A DNA stretch of 16,793 bases, taken from the NCBI GenBank assembly GCA_015233265.1, contig JADFXZ010000034.1, positions 1 through 16,793 of the forward strand, given 5' to 3'. The notes beneath the pieces were generated by a model, which saw only the letters and a program-made list of their open reading frames with translations, made no database searches and was not told the DNA's origin. Made by a program: the position numbers and the translations under genes. Source of the stretch: Nitrospirota bacterium. Lineage in GTDB: Bacteria; Nitrospirota; Thermodesulfovibrionia; Thermodesulfovibrionales; Magnetobacteriaceae. Every line of letters begins with the position of its first letter. Within the stretch, counting starts at the first letter, position 1. Shown piece by piece: positions 1 through 7,111 of the stretch.

Positions 1-4
1 CAAA

Positions 5-55
5 ATCTCTCAAAAAATCAAAACTGACGCCACGACTGATTTTGATGGTGGATTT
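5..55. repeat. 51-bp terminal inverted repeat, left copy
   Basis: This stretch is identical, base for base, to the reverse complement of 16743-16793 at the other end of the window. Each copy contains a smaller palindrome: here ATCAAAA at 17-23 pairs with TTTTGAT at 40-46 around a 16-nt loop. It ends 59 nt before the first gene. It could be the end of an insertion sequence or MITE, or a repeat at which an assembly broke. No transposase lies next to this copy. Confidence 0.9.
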
Positions 56-114
56 GGGTGGCTCTGGCCAATAGCTTTATTTTCCACTAAAATATTATAA
101 TCACCACTGAACAA

Positions 115-1743
115 ATGGCCGGATATGACAGGAATAACGCCCAACGCACCGGTTCTTTCCGGGCAGCCGACGTTGTGGCTATCGGGCTTGCGATAGCCAT
201 TGTTCTGGTGTATCTGCCGGTGCGAAATTTCGATTTTATCAGATATGACGATGAGAAATACGTCACAGAAAATCCGCATGTCCTGACGGGCTTAACTGCA
301 GAGGGGCTTCTCTGGGCATTTAAGACAACAGAGATAGGGTTTTGGCAACCGCTGCCGTGGATTTCACATATGATGGACGTCGAGGTGTTTGGCCTAAACG
401 CGGGGGCGCATCACCTTGTAAATGTGGTGTTTCACGCAATGAATACCATCATTTTATTTATGGCCCTCGGCACTCTGACGGGCGCGGTGTGGCGAAGCGC
501 CTTTGTGGCGGCGCTCTTTGCCCTTCATCCCATGCATGTGGAGTCTGTGGCCTGGGTAGCCGAACGAAAGGACATGTGCAGCGGTCTGTTCTGGGTGCTT
601 GCCATTTTGGCATACACCCGCTTTGCACGGAGACCCTCAGTGTGGCGTTATCTGCCGGTGTTGTGCTGTTTTATCCTAGGGCTGATGTCAAAGCCGATGG
701 TGGCAGCCCTGCCCGTTGTGCTTCTTCTGTTAGACTACTGGCCGCTTGGGCGGTTTTCTGAGACGGGGGGGCAAAGAACATTCGGCGCGTTGTTTATGGA
801 GAAATTGCCGATGTTTGTCATTTCAGCGGCCGCAGCCCTCGTTACGTTTTATACTGAGACTGCGGGCAGGACTTTGACCGTCGTGCCTCTCTCCGGACGT
901 ATTGCAAATGCCGCACTGGCCTATGCCCTTTATATCGGGAAGATGTTCTATCCTGTTGGACTCTCTGTGATATATCCAATCAACGTCACAATTGCTCTGT
1001 GGCAAATCTGTCTAAGCGTGTTTGCAACAGTAGGCATCTCAGCTATGGCCATATGGCACAGGAAGCGATTTCCCTATCTGTTTACAGGGTGGTTTTGGTT
1101 TGTCATAGTGATGCTGCCCTCCTCGGGAATAGTAACCTTTGGGGCGATGGAGTTTCAGGCAATGGCCGACCGATACACCTATGTGCCATATATTGGACTT
1201 TTTCTGACAATAGCAATGGCGCCGCCCGATGATTGGCTTAACACTACGGCAGAGAAAACAGCCGCGGCCGCGGCGGCAATCTTTATTGTGATAGTCTCGA
1301 TGGCTGTCTCAGCAACACAACTTCAACACTGGCGCGATACCATAACTGTCTTCCAGCACGCGGTCAAGGTTACAGACAGTAACTACGTGGCATACAATAA
1401 TCTTGGAACAGCATTGGCGCTAAAGGGTATAGACAATGCCTCATATGCCGCGTTTGAAACAGCGGTGACCATTGCCCCTGAGTATAAAACCGCTTACATA
1501 AATCTTGGGAATCTGCTGATGCAAAGAAATAAGCCGCAGGAGGCAATGAACAATTATCAAAAGGCACTGTCAATAGACCCTCTCCAACCAGGTGCTTATC
1601 TTGGAGTCGGCGTTGCCCTTTTGTCAATGGGCAAAAGCCGTGAGGCTGAGTTATATTTCAATAAGGCACTTGCCATCGAGCCAAATAATCGGGCAGCACT
1701 GCATTATTTGCAGGCATTGTATGGCCCTCGCGGTGAAAAATAA
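115..1743 (+). CDS. TMTC-like GT-C membrane glycosyltransferase with C-terminal TPRs (paralogue 1)
   Basis: A 542-aa polytopic membrane protein. A first hydrophobic helix (about residues 19-36) is followed by an acidic D45-D46 pair in the first external loop, the place where GT-C glycosyltransferases (PMT, TMTC) keep their catalytic acid. A conserved block HPMHVESVAWVAERKD lies at 138-153. About eight further hydrophobic segments precede a soluble tail (423-537) with three clear TPRs and part of a fourth. Eukaryotic TMTC proteins with this architecture are O-mannosyltransferases; the bacterial homologues are mostly uncharacterised, so protein or glycan glycosylation is inferred. ATG 115 is the only usual start, because an in-frame TAA lies at 88-90. 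There is no clear Shine-Dalgarno, but TATAAT at 96-101 could be a -10 element giving a very short leader. It sits 5 nt ahead of its paralogue. Confidence 0.8.
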   Translation: MAGYDRNNAQRTGSFRAADVVAIGLAIAIVLVYLPVRNFDFIRYDDEKYVTENPHVLTGLTAEGLLWAFKTTEIGFWQPLPWISHMMDVEVFGLNAGAHHLVNVVFHAMNTIILFMALGTLTGAVWRSAFVAALFALHPMHVESVAWVAERKDMCSGLFWVLAILAYTRFARRPSVWRYLPVLCCFILGLMSKPMVAALPVVLLLLDYWPLGRFSETGGQRTFGALFMEKLPMFVISAAAALVTFYTETAGRTLTVVPLSGRIANAALAYALYIGKMFYPVGLSVIYPINVTIALWQICLSVFATVGISAMAIWHRKRFPYLFTGWFWFVIVMLPSSGIVTFGAMEFQAMADRYTYVPYIGLFLTIAMAPPDDWLNTTAEKTAAAAAAIFIVIVSMAVSATQLQHWRDTITVFQHAVKVTDSNYVAYNNLGTALALKGIDNASYAAFETAVTIAPEYKTAYINLGNLLMQRNKPQEAMNNYQKALSIDPLQPGAYLGVGVALLSMGKSREAELYFNKALAIEPNNRAALHYLQALYGPRGEK

Positions 1744-1748
1744 CCCCC

Positions 1749-3341
1749 ATGCCTGGCAGCCCTAGACCTATCCTAAGCGATATACTTATAATGGGTCTGA
1801 TTGTCATTCTGACGATATTTGTGTTTTCCGCTGTGAGAAACTTTGAACTCCTAAGCTATGACGACACTATTTACATATCTGACAATCCTTACGTAAAGGG
1901 AGGTCTCAATACTGAGAATGTCCTCAGGGCATTTACAACCCCGCTTGCCGCCAATTGGTTTCCGCTGACGCTGATTTCCTATATGGTTACGATTCAACTT
2001 TTCGGACCGAGCCCTGCGGCACATCATATGGTTGGACTTCTGATTCACATAATTAACTCAGTCCTTGTGTTCATCGTCTTTTACCGGATGACAGGGGCAC
2101 GATGGCGAGCCACCTTTGTTGCCTTGTTATTTGCCATACATCCTATGCATGTCGAGTCGGTTGCATGGGTTGCAGAGCGAAAGGATGTACTGAGTGCCTT
2201 TTTTGGCCTTCTTGCTATATTGGTTTATACGTACTATGGCAAGCGGCCTACGGTTTTGAAATATGCGGCTTTACTGGTGTGTTTTGTCCTGAGTCTTATG
2301 TCTAAGGCCATGCTGGTGACGCTGCCATTCCTTCTTTTGCTGCTTGATTATTGGCCGCTTGGGCGTTTTAATAAGGGGTTTAAGTGGCTTTTAGCTGAGA
2401 AAATACCCCTAATAGTATTGTCTGCCGCGGTCTCTGTCATAACCATGCACTCACAAAAGGCATATGGGACGGTTGCCTCGTTTGAGGCAGTGCCGCTTGG
2501 GGCTCGTCTGGTGAATATACCTGTTGCATACTTCAAATATATAGCTCAGATGTTGTATCCACACAAACAGGCCTTTTTATATCTGCTTGAATATGATCTG
2601 CCGCCGTGGCAGACCGCCGTCTCCACAGTTGTGTTGCTGGGGATTTGTGTATTTGCCGTTGCGCGGGCAAGGCGCCTGCCCTTCTTATTGATCGGATGGT
2701 TTTGGTACTTAGGGACAATGGTGCCGGTAATAGGTTTTGTCCAGGTTGGGCTGCAGGCAATGGCTGACAGGTACACGTATATACCTTATATCGGGCTATT
2801 TACTATTGCGGCTATGGCAGTGCCGGATTCAACGTTGACAATACCACGGGTTAAAACTGTAATCTCAGTTGCCGCCGCAGTGTTGATAATTCTTTATGCC
2901 GTAAGGGCAAAGGCACAGGTTAACTTCTGGCAGACCTCCGCCACCGTGTATCGCCATGCCATCGACATCGATGACACTAACTACATAGCGTACTACAACT
3001 TAGGCACTACTTTCGTATCCGAGGGCAGGATAAACGAGGCCGTTACCGCCTTTAAGAAGGCCATATTGATTAAACCAGCCTACGCATCGCCATATACAAA
3101 TCTGGGGATGGTCTTGATGTTCCAGCTTCAGCGCCCCGAGGAGGCCCTTGCATATTTCTACAAGGCCATCGAATTAGACCCAATAAGCGCCAATGCGTAT
3201 AACGGGGCAGGGGCAGCCCTTGCAACCTTAAAACAGTACGGGCAGTCAATTGCATACTTTGAAAAGGCGATAGAACTTGACCATACATTTGAGACGGCAC
3301 GCGCAAACCTCCAAGCCGCCAGGCGCCAGGCCGGACTATAA
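1749..3341 (+). CDS. TMTC-like GT-C membrane glycosyltransferase with C-terminal TPRs (paralogue 2)
   Basis: A 530-aa paralogue of the preceding gene with the same order of parts: N-terminal helix (about 11-28), D38-D39 in the first loop, the same HPMHVESVAWVAERKD block at 131-146, a multi-spanning core, and three TPRs at about 411-520. Both proteins also share the segments LLLLDYWPLGRF and QAMADRYTY. Similarity runs over the full length, so the pair looks like an old tandem duplication whose soluble loops have diverged. The 5-nt gap after the first gene and the absence of a strong Shine-Dalgarno point to co-transcription and translational coupling. The presumed role is transfer of a sugar from a polyprenyl-phosphate donor to an extracytoplasmic acceptor, with the TPR tail binding a partner; this is inference from fold. 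The gene converges with the kinase-like gene, whose stop lies 4 nt away. Confidence 0.8.
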   Translation: MPGSPRPILSDILIMGLIVILTIFVFSAVRNFELLSYDDTIYISDNPYVKGGLNTENVLRAFTTPLAANWFPLTLISYMVTIQLFGPSPAAHHMVGLLIHIINSVLVFIVFYRMTGARWRATFVALLFAIHPMHVESVAWVAERKDVLSAFFGLLAILVYTYYGKRPTVLKYAALLVCFVLSLMSKAMLVTLPFLLLLLDYWPLGRFNKGFKWLLAEKIPLIVLSAAVSVITMHSQKAYGTVASFEAVPLGARLVNIPVAYFKYIAQMLYPHKQAFLYLLEYDLPPWQTAVSTVVLLGICVFAVARARRLPFLLIGWFWYLGTMVPVIGFVQVGLQAMADRYTYIPYIGLFTIAAMAVPDSTLTIPRVKTVISVAAAVLIILYAVRAKAQVNFWQTSATVYRHAIDIDDTNYIAYYNLGTTFVSEGRINEAVTAFKKAILIKPAYASPYTNLGMVLMFQLQRPEEALAYFYKAIELDPISANAYNGAGAALATLKQYGQSIAYFEKAIELDHTFETARANLQAARRQAGL

Positions 3342-3345
3342 CCCA

Positions 3346-4107
3346 CTACGGCATTCGCTTGTCTTTGTCCTTCATCTTTTTCCACTTATACCAGATGATT
3401 TCGTTGCTTCCAGAGGGATAGATGAGACGTTTAATCTTACGGTATGGTGCACCCCACAGACGGTTATACCAGCTGTTAAATCCTGTACGTATGGCAAGGG
3501 ACAGCTCCTCGGGGGTCATCAACTGAGGCTGAAAGCGTTTCTTATGTTTGTAGATATGGTAGATGTCTTCTCTGATGAGACTCTGAAGGATGCTGTTAGT
3601 TATGCGGCCTAAAAATCCCGGCAGCGGCCTGAAATATATGCTGACCTGAAAGTCAATCAGATAGGGGCGCATGTCCTGCCCAACGATGATGTTGCCGAGC
3701 TTATTAAGATCGAGATAAAAGATGCGCCTCTGATGGATCTGGTCAATTATAGCCCTCAGAGCATCGAAAAAATCCTCTGGCAACTGCCCTTTAAACTCGT
3801 GAAGTGTCGTGCCCTCGGCAAAGTGGTGGAGATATCCCCTCAGACCAAAGCGCGGACCAAGTGGCGGAATCCCCTCTATGCCGTTGACCCTTTTATATAT
3901 GTCGTACTCACGGCGTGAAAAAAACACGGCCAGAGGGCGCAAAAGCACTCCTAAGATGAACCGGAAGTCGGAGAGTTTTAATACATATCGCACGCCGCCG
4001 CTATTTCTATACAGCACATTTACCGAGAAGAAGTCTTCTTTGAGCACCTTTTCAAAGCTCATGACATCTCCGTTTATCTCTACCTGTGAAGGATATTGTT
4101 TGTCCAT
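3346..4107 (-). CDS. Divergent protein kinase-fold protein
   Basis: A 253-aa protein (numbered from ATG 4107) with a complete set of kinase-fold residues: beta-3 lysine in YVLKL (K44), a candidate alpha-C glutamate in RREYDIY (E67), a catalytic loop YLDLNKLGNI with D133 and N139, and a metal-binding aspartate in LIDFQ (D152) that replaces the usual DFG. No glycine-rich loop is obvious, and DLN replaces the HRDLK loop, so it belongs to the atypical/RIO- or lipopolysaccharide-kinase-like group; the substrate (protein, sugar or lipid) cannot be told. ATG 4107 has AAGGA 5 nt upstream and keeps a plausible N-terminal strand (VEINGDVMSFEKVL). A TTG at 4134 (262 aa) and an ATG at 4062 with GGAG 5 nt upstream (238 aa) are alternatives. 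It follows the sigma-54 relic on the same strand. Confidence 0.65.
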   Translation of the reverse strand: MDKQYPSQVEINGDVMSFEKVLKEDFFSVNVLYRNSGGVRYVLKLSDFRFILGVLLRPLAVFFSRREYDIYKRVNGIEGIPPLGPRFGLRGYLHHFAEGTTLHEFKGQLPEDFFDALRAIIDQIHQRRIFYLDLNKLGNIIVGQDMRPYLIDFQVSIYFRPLPGFLGRITNSILQSLIREDIYHIYKHKKRFQPQLMTPEELSLAIRTGFNSWYNRLWGAPYRKIKRLIYPSGSNEIIWYKWKKMKDKDKRMP

Positions 4108-4246
4108 TACCGTCCTTAATGAGCCACTGTTCAATGTACGCCGCCTTCGCTTTATTAAAACGCGTCTGATATTTGCAAAAGAATCCCAGTGTTTTTAAGT
4201 ATTCTATCGCAATGATAACATTTACAGACGGCTGTGGCAATAAAAA

Positions 4247-4500
4247 TCATGCCTGCCTAAGCGGAGGAACCTCTATTCTGGCAATCCTGGCTCTATACAA
4301 CAGGTCAGCCCTGAACGCGCCCTTTTGAACCTGCTCGGTAAGCCCCTTATTTGAAGCGGTAATTATCCTGGCGTTTACGGTTTTAGAGACCGGCTCGCCA
4401 AGCGCCATTATTTGGTGTGACTCAAGAAACGCAGCAGGCTTGTCTGCACGTTTAAAGAGACATCGCCAATCTCAATGAGAAATACAGTGCCGCCCTGAGT
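4247..4500 (-). pseudogene. Remnant of a sigma-54-dependent activator AAA+ domain
   Basis: Between the cupredoxin and the kinase-like gene the minus strand encodes, in two frames, the central part of an NtrC-type AAA+ domain. The first frame (4500 to about 4424) reads GGTVFLIEIGD then LLRFL, matching the Walker B region usually written GGTLFLDEIGD. The second frame (about 4422 to 4247) continues GEPVSKTVNARIITASNK, then KGAFRADLLYR and IEVPPLR, ending Q-A-stop. Restoring one base near 4422 gives a continuous LLRFLESHQIMALGEPVSK, so a single-base deletion explains the shift. The Walker B aspartate is also changed (LIEI instead of LDEI). The Walker A motif, the GAFTGA loop, and the receiver and DNA-binding domains are absent. 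This is a decayed relic, not a functional regulator. Confidence 0.85.
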
Positions 4501-4503
4501 AGA

Positions 4504-4914
4504 TTAGTCTTCGACTATGATTTCCCCCGACATATCCTCATGACCGTCCCCGCAAAACACATCACAGGAAAACTCATACCTCCCTGCTTTTTGAGGCACT
4601 ATACGCAGCGTGTTCGACTTTCCGGGCACAATATCGGTACGTACCCCTAACCCCGGACAATTAAATCCGTGAGTCCTGTCCAATGATGTAAAAACAAGGG
4701 TTACTGCAACCCCTTTTTTCAATCTTATCTTGTTCGGCGTGTAATCGAAGCGTTTCACAGTAATCTTTATTACTTGTTCGTGCCCTTGATTTGCTACGGG
4801 ATTTTGCACAGTTTGAGTTTCCGCCGCCAATCGAGCAATGTGTACCCAGGCAAAGGCCAAGACAACTGCCGAGATAACTACCATAATACGCAACAGATAT
4901 TTTATATTTGTCAT
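4504..4914 (-). CDS. Membrane-anchored CuA-type cupredoxin (COX2-like)
   Basis: A 136-aa protein with one N-terminal hydrophobic segment (about 9-29) serving as signal or anchor, followed by a cupredoxin domain (about 45-136). The copper site fits a CuA centre: H82 in DRTHGF, then C117, C121, H125 and M128 in the order CxxxCxxxHxxM. The glutamate usual between the two cysteines in cytochrome oxidase subunit II is V119 here. At this length it is a stand-alone periplasmic electron carrier or copper-binding protein, not an oxidase subunit; no oxidase subunit I is nearby. GGAGGTGTT directly precedes ATG 4914. It lies 13 nt downstream of the metallophosphoesterase and two genes after a c-type cytochrome, so a shared periplasmic redox role is likely but unproven. 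Confidence 0.85.
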   Translation of the reverse strand: MTNIKYLLRIMVVISAVVLAFAWVHIARLAAETQTVQNPVANQGHEQVIKITVKRFDYTPNKIRLKKGVAVTLVFTSLDRTHGFNCPGLGVRTDIVPGKSNTLRIVPQKAGRYEFSCDVFCGDGHEDMSGEIIVED

Positions 4915-4927
4915 AACACCTCCATAT

Positions 4928-5827
4928 CTAAACTTTAATTATGGGAAATTCTGTCAAATCATATCCATACGCATCCTTCTTTGGTACAGCGCTTCTATAT
5001 CCCACGCCCTTATATGGCTGGTCGTTATCCCAGGGAATCTGCACGCGTTTTGGGACAGACCCTGGCGCTGGCAGCGGAAACAACATCCCCCTGGCCGCGT
5101 GATGAGCGATGTGTCCAGTCATGTGATGGTGTTCCTGATGGATGTGCCCATAAAAAACGACGACGTTTTTATATGGCATCAGAATATCTATTGCCTTTGC
5201 CCCATCCCGAGTCCACCAATCCCACTGAGGATACAGCTCAAACAGAGGACGGTGAGTAAATACCACTATCCGGGAATCTTTATCCAGCTTTTCCATTTCT
5301 GCGCTTAACCACTGTAGCTGCGTATCTCCGATGCTGGATGTCGAGTCTGAGGCATTGTCTACGACTATGAAATTCACATCTTTCTGTTGGAAAGTATAAT
5401 GGGTTGTCCCAAAGTACTCCTGAAATGCCTCGCCGTTGTCCAGGCCCGCGTCATGTTCGCCGGGCATCATCTTGACATTCTTCAGCCTCAACCCGCCTAT
5501 TATTTCACGGGCTTCCCCCATGCGCCTTCGCCGTTCCTTTGGGTCGTCAGTAGTATGAGTCACATCGCCGCTGAATATGATAAAGTCTGGTTGAGATTTC
5601 ATGCTGTTAATCTGTGCAATGGCCTTTCTCAGTGTGCCTGCAAAATCCGGGTTTATCTTTGGGTCATTGAATCCCCAGTGCGTATCGGACAACTGAATGA
5701 AGGAAAGTGTGTCCTGTGCCATTTTGTTGTCTGCGGCACCAGCTAACCTCCCTGTATCCATGACAATAAGCGCACCGCCTATTCCAATTAATTTAAGAAA
5801 ATCACGTCTGTCTATCCCTTTGTCCAT
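4928..5827 (-). CDS. Tat-exported calcineurin-like metallophosphoesterase
   Basis: A 299-aa protein with a twin-arginine signal (DRRDFLK at 6-12, hydrophobic stretch 13-31), so it is probably folded and metal-loaded in the cytoplasm and then exported to the periplasm. The five metal-ligand motifs of the calcineurin-like superfamily are in order: D48-x-H50, G87-D88, G123-E-H-D126 (usually GNHD), H192 in THRP and GHIH at 227-230. The second motif's asparagine is E124, a change in the residue that normally contacts substrate phosphate. The C-terminal 60 residues resemble no domain I recognise. The substrate is unknown; phosphomonoester and phosphodiester are both possible. GGGAGG lies 6 nt before ATG 5827. 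It sits between the cytochrome (61-nt gap) and the cupredoxin (13-nt gap) in one minus-strand transcription unit. Confidence 0.85.
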   Translation of the reverse strand: MDKGIDRRDFLKLIGIGGALIVMDTGRLAGAADNKMAQDTLSFIQLSDTHWGFNDPKINPDFAGTLRKAIAQINSMKSQPDFIIFSGDVTHTTDDPKERRRRMGEAREIIGGLRLKNVKMMPGEHDAGLDNGEAFQEYFGTTHYTFQQKDVNFIVVDNASDSTSSIGDTQLQWLSAEMEKLDKDSRIVVFTHRPLFELYPQWDWWTRDGAKAIDILMPYKNVVVFYGHIHQEHHHMTGHIAHHAARGMLFPLPAPGSVPKRVQIPWDNDQPYKGVGYRSAVPKKDAYGYDLTEFPIIKV

Positions 5828-5888
5828 GTTTGCCTCCCTGTTTAGTTATCATTCTTATTTAATATAACGCTACAATCTCAAAGGTACG

Positions 5889-6215
5889 CTATTTCTGATT
5901 GCCAAGAGATTTAATGTATTGCACTATGTCATTCATTTCCTGTGATTCAGTTGGCAGTGCCTTGCCCATGAGTGGGCCTTCGATACACTTATTGACGATG
6001 CCCTTGAGGCTTGCGTCATTTGTATCCATTGCCGCAAACTTTGCTGAGTCAATACCCTTTCCGGCAGGATGGCAAGTATTGCAGCTTCTTTCATTTGAAC
6101 TATTGCCAAGCCGCTTGTTATTGAACAGTTTTTTACCGTTTTCATTTGTTTGAGCATAAGCTGATGCTATAAACAACGACAAAATTAACACTAAAGTAAA
6201 ACACGCCTGTCTCAT
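5889..6215 (-). CDS. Small mono-haem c-type cytochrome
   Basis: A 108-aa secreted protein. Residues 1-21 form a Sec signal peptide ending SAYA, followed by a compact class I-like cytochrome c domain. The haem-attachment motif is C45-N-T-C48-H49. The distal methionine ligand is M83 (GPLMGKAL) or M94 (SQEMNDIVQYI); the latter fits the usual position just before the C-terminal helix. An extra cysteine, C77, lies between them. GGAGGAACAG precedes ATG 6215. It is the first gene of the minus-strand unit that continues with the metallophosphoesterase and the CuA-type cupredoxin, suggesting that the cytochrome and the copper protein exchange electrons in the periplasm (inference). Confidence 0.85.
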   Translation of the reverse strand: MRQACFTLVLILSLFIASAYAQTNENGKKLFNNKRLGNSSNERSCNTCHPAGKGIDSAKFAAMDTNDASLKGIVNKCIEGPLMGKALPTESQEMNDIVQYIKSLGNQK

Positions 6216-6260
6216 CTGTTCCTCCGTGTGCCATAGGTATTTTGCATCATAAGCTGTACA

Positions 6261-6289
6261 ATTATTACATGGAAGACTGTTTAAATCAA
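6261..6289 (-). promoter_or_regulatory. Candidate sigma-70 promoter of the cytochrome/phosphoesterase/cupredoxin unit
   Basis: Read on the minus strand, TTGATT (6289-6284) is followed after 17 nt by AATAAT (6266-6261), five of six matches to the -10 consensus. Transcription would start near 6254, giving a leader of about 40 nt with a good Shine-Dalgarno before ATG 6215. It was found by eye in an A+T-rich spacer, where chance matches are common. Confidence 0.4.
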
Positions 6290-6428
6290 TAGGTAGATGG
6301 TCTTTTTACATATAGGATTAATTAACGATAGCATAGGTAAATTACCTGGTGTTTAAGTATTTTCCAAACGAATGTTAAAGTCAAGCCATGACATGCTATA
6401 ACATTTTCTGCCCAAAGGTATAACGCGA

Positions 6429-6458
6429 TTGACAAGCAATCGCCGGATATGTTATGCT
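6429..6458 (+). promoter_or_regulatory. Candidate sigma-70 promoter of the cysteine-rich protein gene
   Basis: A perfect -35 TTGACA (6429-6434) is followed by an 18-nt spacer and TATGCT (6453-6458), four of six matches. The expected start near 6465 leaves a leader of about 35 nt containing GAGGAGGA ahead of ATG 6500. Together with the terminator after the gene, this implies a single-gene transcript. Confidence 0.55.
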
Positions 6459-6499
6459 CTCGACAGTTAAAAACTAATCCACGAGGAGGATAAATTGTT

Positions 6500-6940
6500 A
6501 TGAAGAGGAGATTATTTGTGTACCTGTCGTTGTTTTTAGTGTTAGCACTAAGTAGTGGAGTAGCATACGCTGAGGGAAAGAAGAAGGGGAAACACATGCC
6601 TAAAGCCAGCAGTATACTGTATGTATGCAACTGCGGCGATAACTGCACGTGTAACACCGTATCGACAAAACCCGGCAAGTGCAAATGCGGGACGAAGCTG
6701 GTCGCGATGCATGTGGTGAAGATAGAGGGCGATGAGGCGCTTCTATGCACATGTGGAAAGGGATGTACGTGTAAACTGGATAAGGACGACCCGACGAAGT
6801 GCGGCTGCGGCAAACCGGTAAAGCGGGTAAACATCAAAGGGATGTACGTGTGCGGCTGTCCCGATGGCTGTGCGTGTAATACCGTCTCTGACAAACCCGG
6901 CAAATGCAAATGCGGCACCGAGTTAAAGAAAGTAGAATAG
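6500..6940 (+). CDS. Secreted protein of three cysteine-rich repeats (18 Cys), putative metal binder
   Basis: A 146-aa protein with a Sec signal peptide (1-24, ending AYA) and a short lysine-rich linker. Three repeats of about 30-40 residues follow, each with the spacing CxC-x3-CxC-x9-CxCG: cysteines 43/45/49/51/61/63, 83/85/89/91/101/103 and 118/120/124/126/136/138. Repeats 1 and 3 are close at both protein and DNA level (both contain KPGKCKCGT), so one is a more recent copy; repeat 2 is more diverged. Six closely spaced cysteines per repeat suggest a zinc-ribbon-like or metallothionein-like metal centre in the periplasm; I know no experimentally defined function for this repeat. It is divergently placed from the redox unit at 6215-4504. 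Shine-Dalgarno GAGGAGG lies about 10 nt before the ATG. Confidence 0.75.
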   Translation: MKRRLFVYLSLFLVLALSSGVAYAEGKKKGKHMPKASSILYVCNCGDNCTCNTVSTKPGKCKCGTKLVAMHVVKIEGDEALLCTCGKGCTCKLDKDDPTKCGCGKPVKRVNIKGMYVCGCPDGCACNTVSDKPGKCKCGTELKKVE

Positions 6941-6950
6941 TCTGCTGATA

Positions 6951-6992
6951 AACAAGGGGGGAGGGGTGTGGAATTGCCCCCCCTTGTTTTTT
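6951..6992 (+). terminator. Rho-independent terminator of the cysteine-rich protein gene
   Basis: AACAAGGGGGG (6951-6961) pairs perfectly with CCCCCCTTGTT (6978-6988) around a 16-nt loop, and the 3' arm runs into a T tract (6987-6992). It begins 10 nt after the stop codon at 6938-6940. Confidence 0.85.
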
Positions 6993-7021
6993 ATAATAAG
7001 CAGCGAATTTCGGCGAAGCCC

Positions 7022-7051
7022 TTGACAATACATATGTTCTTCGCTTACTAT
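7022..7051 (+). promoter_or_regulatory. Candidate sigma-70 promoter of the toxin-antitoxin-like pair
   Basis: TTGACA (7022-7027), an 18-nt spacer and TACTAT (7046-7051) lie about 60 nt upstream of ATG 7112. The following leader holds a small dyad, TTGTaACAA, near 7069-7077 that could be an autoregulatory site, although it is very short. Confidence 0.4.
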
Positions 7052-7111
7052 TATTATAGCAGCGGCGTTGTAACAAGTATAGTGTAATGAGCATTAGAGA
7101 GGTGTTATTAT

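Noticed and set aside
4052..4240. A 62-aa minus-strand frame after the sigma-54 relic
   Set aside because: Overlaps the start of the kinase-like gene in another frame, with no motif and no good ribosome site; more likely non-coding or more relic sequence.
4838..5308. A 156-aa + strand frame
   Set aside because: Antisense to the cupredoxin start and the metallophosphoesterase; no motif or ribosome site.
6322..6918. A 198-aa minus-strand frame rich in His and Pro
   Set aside because: It mirrors the cysteine-rich protein gene, whose signal peptide, repeats, promoter and terminator support the + strand.
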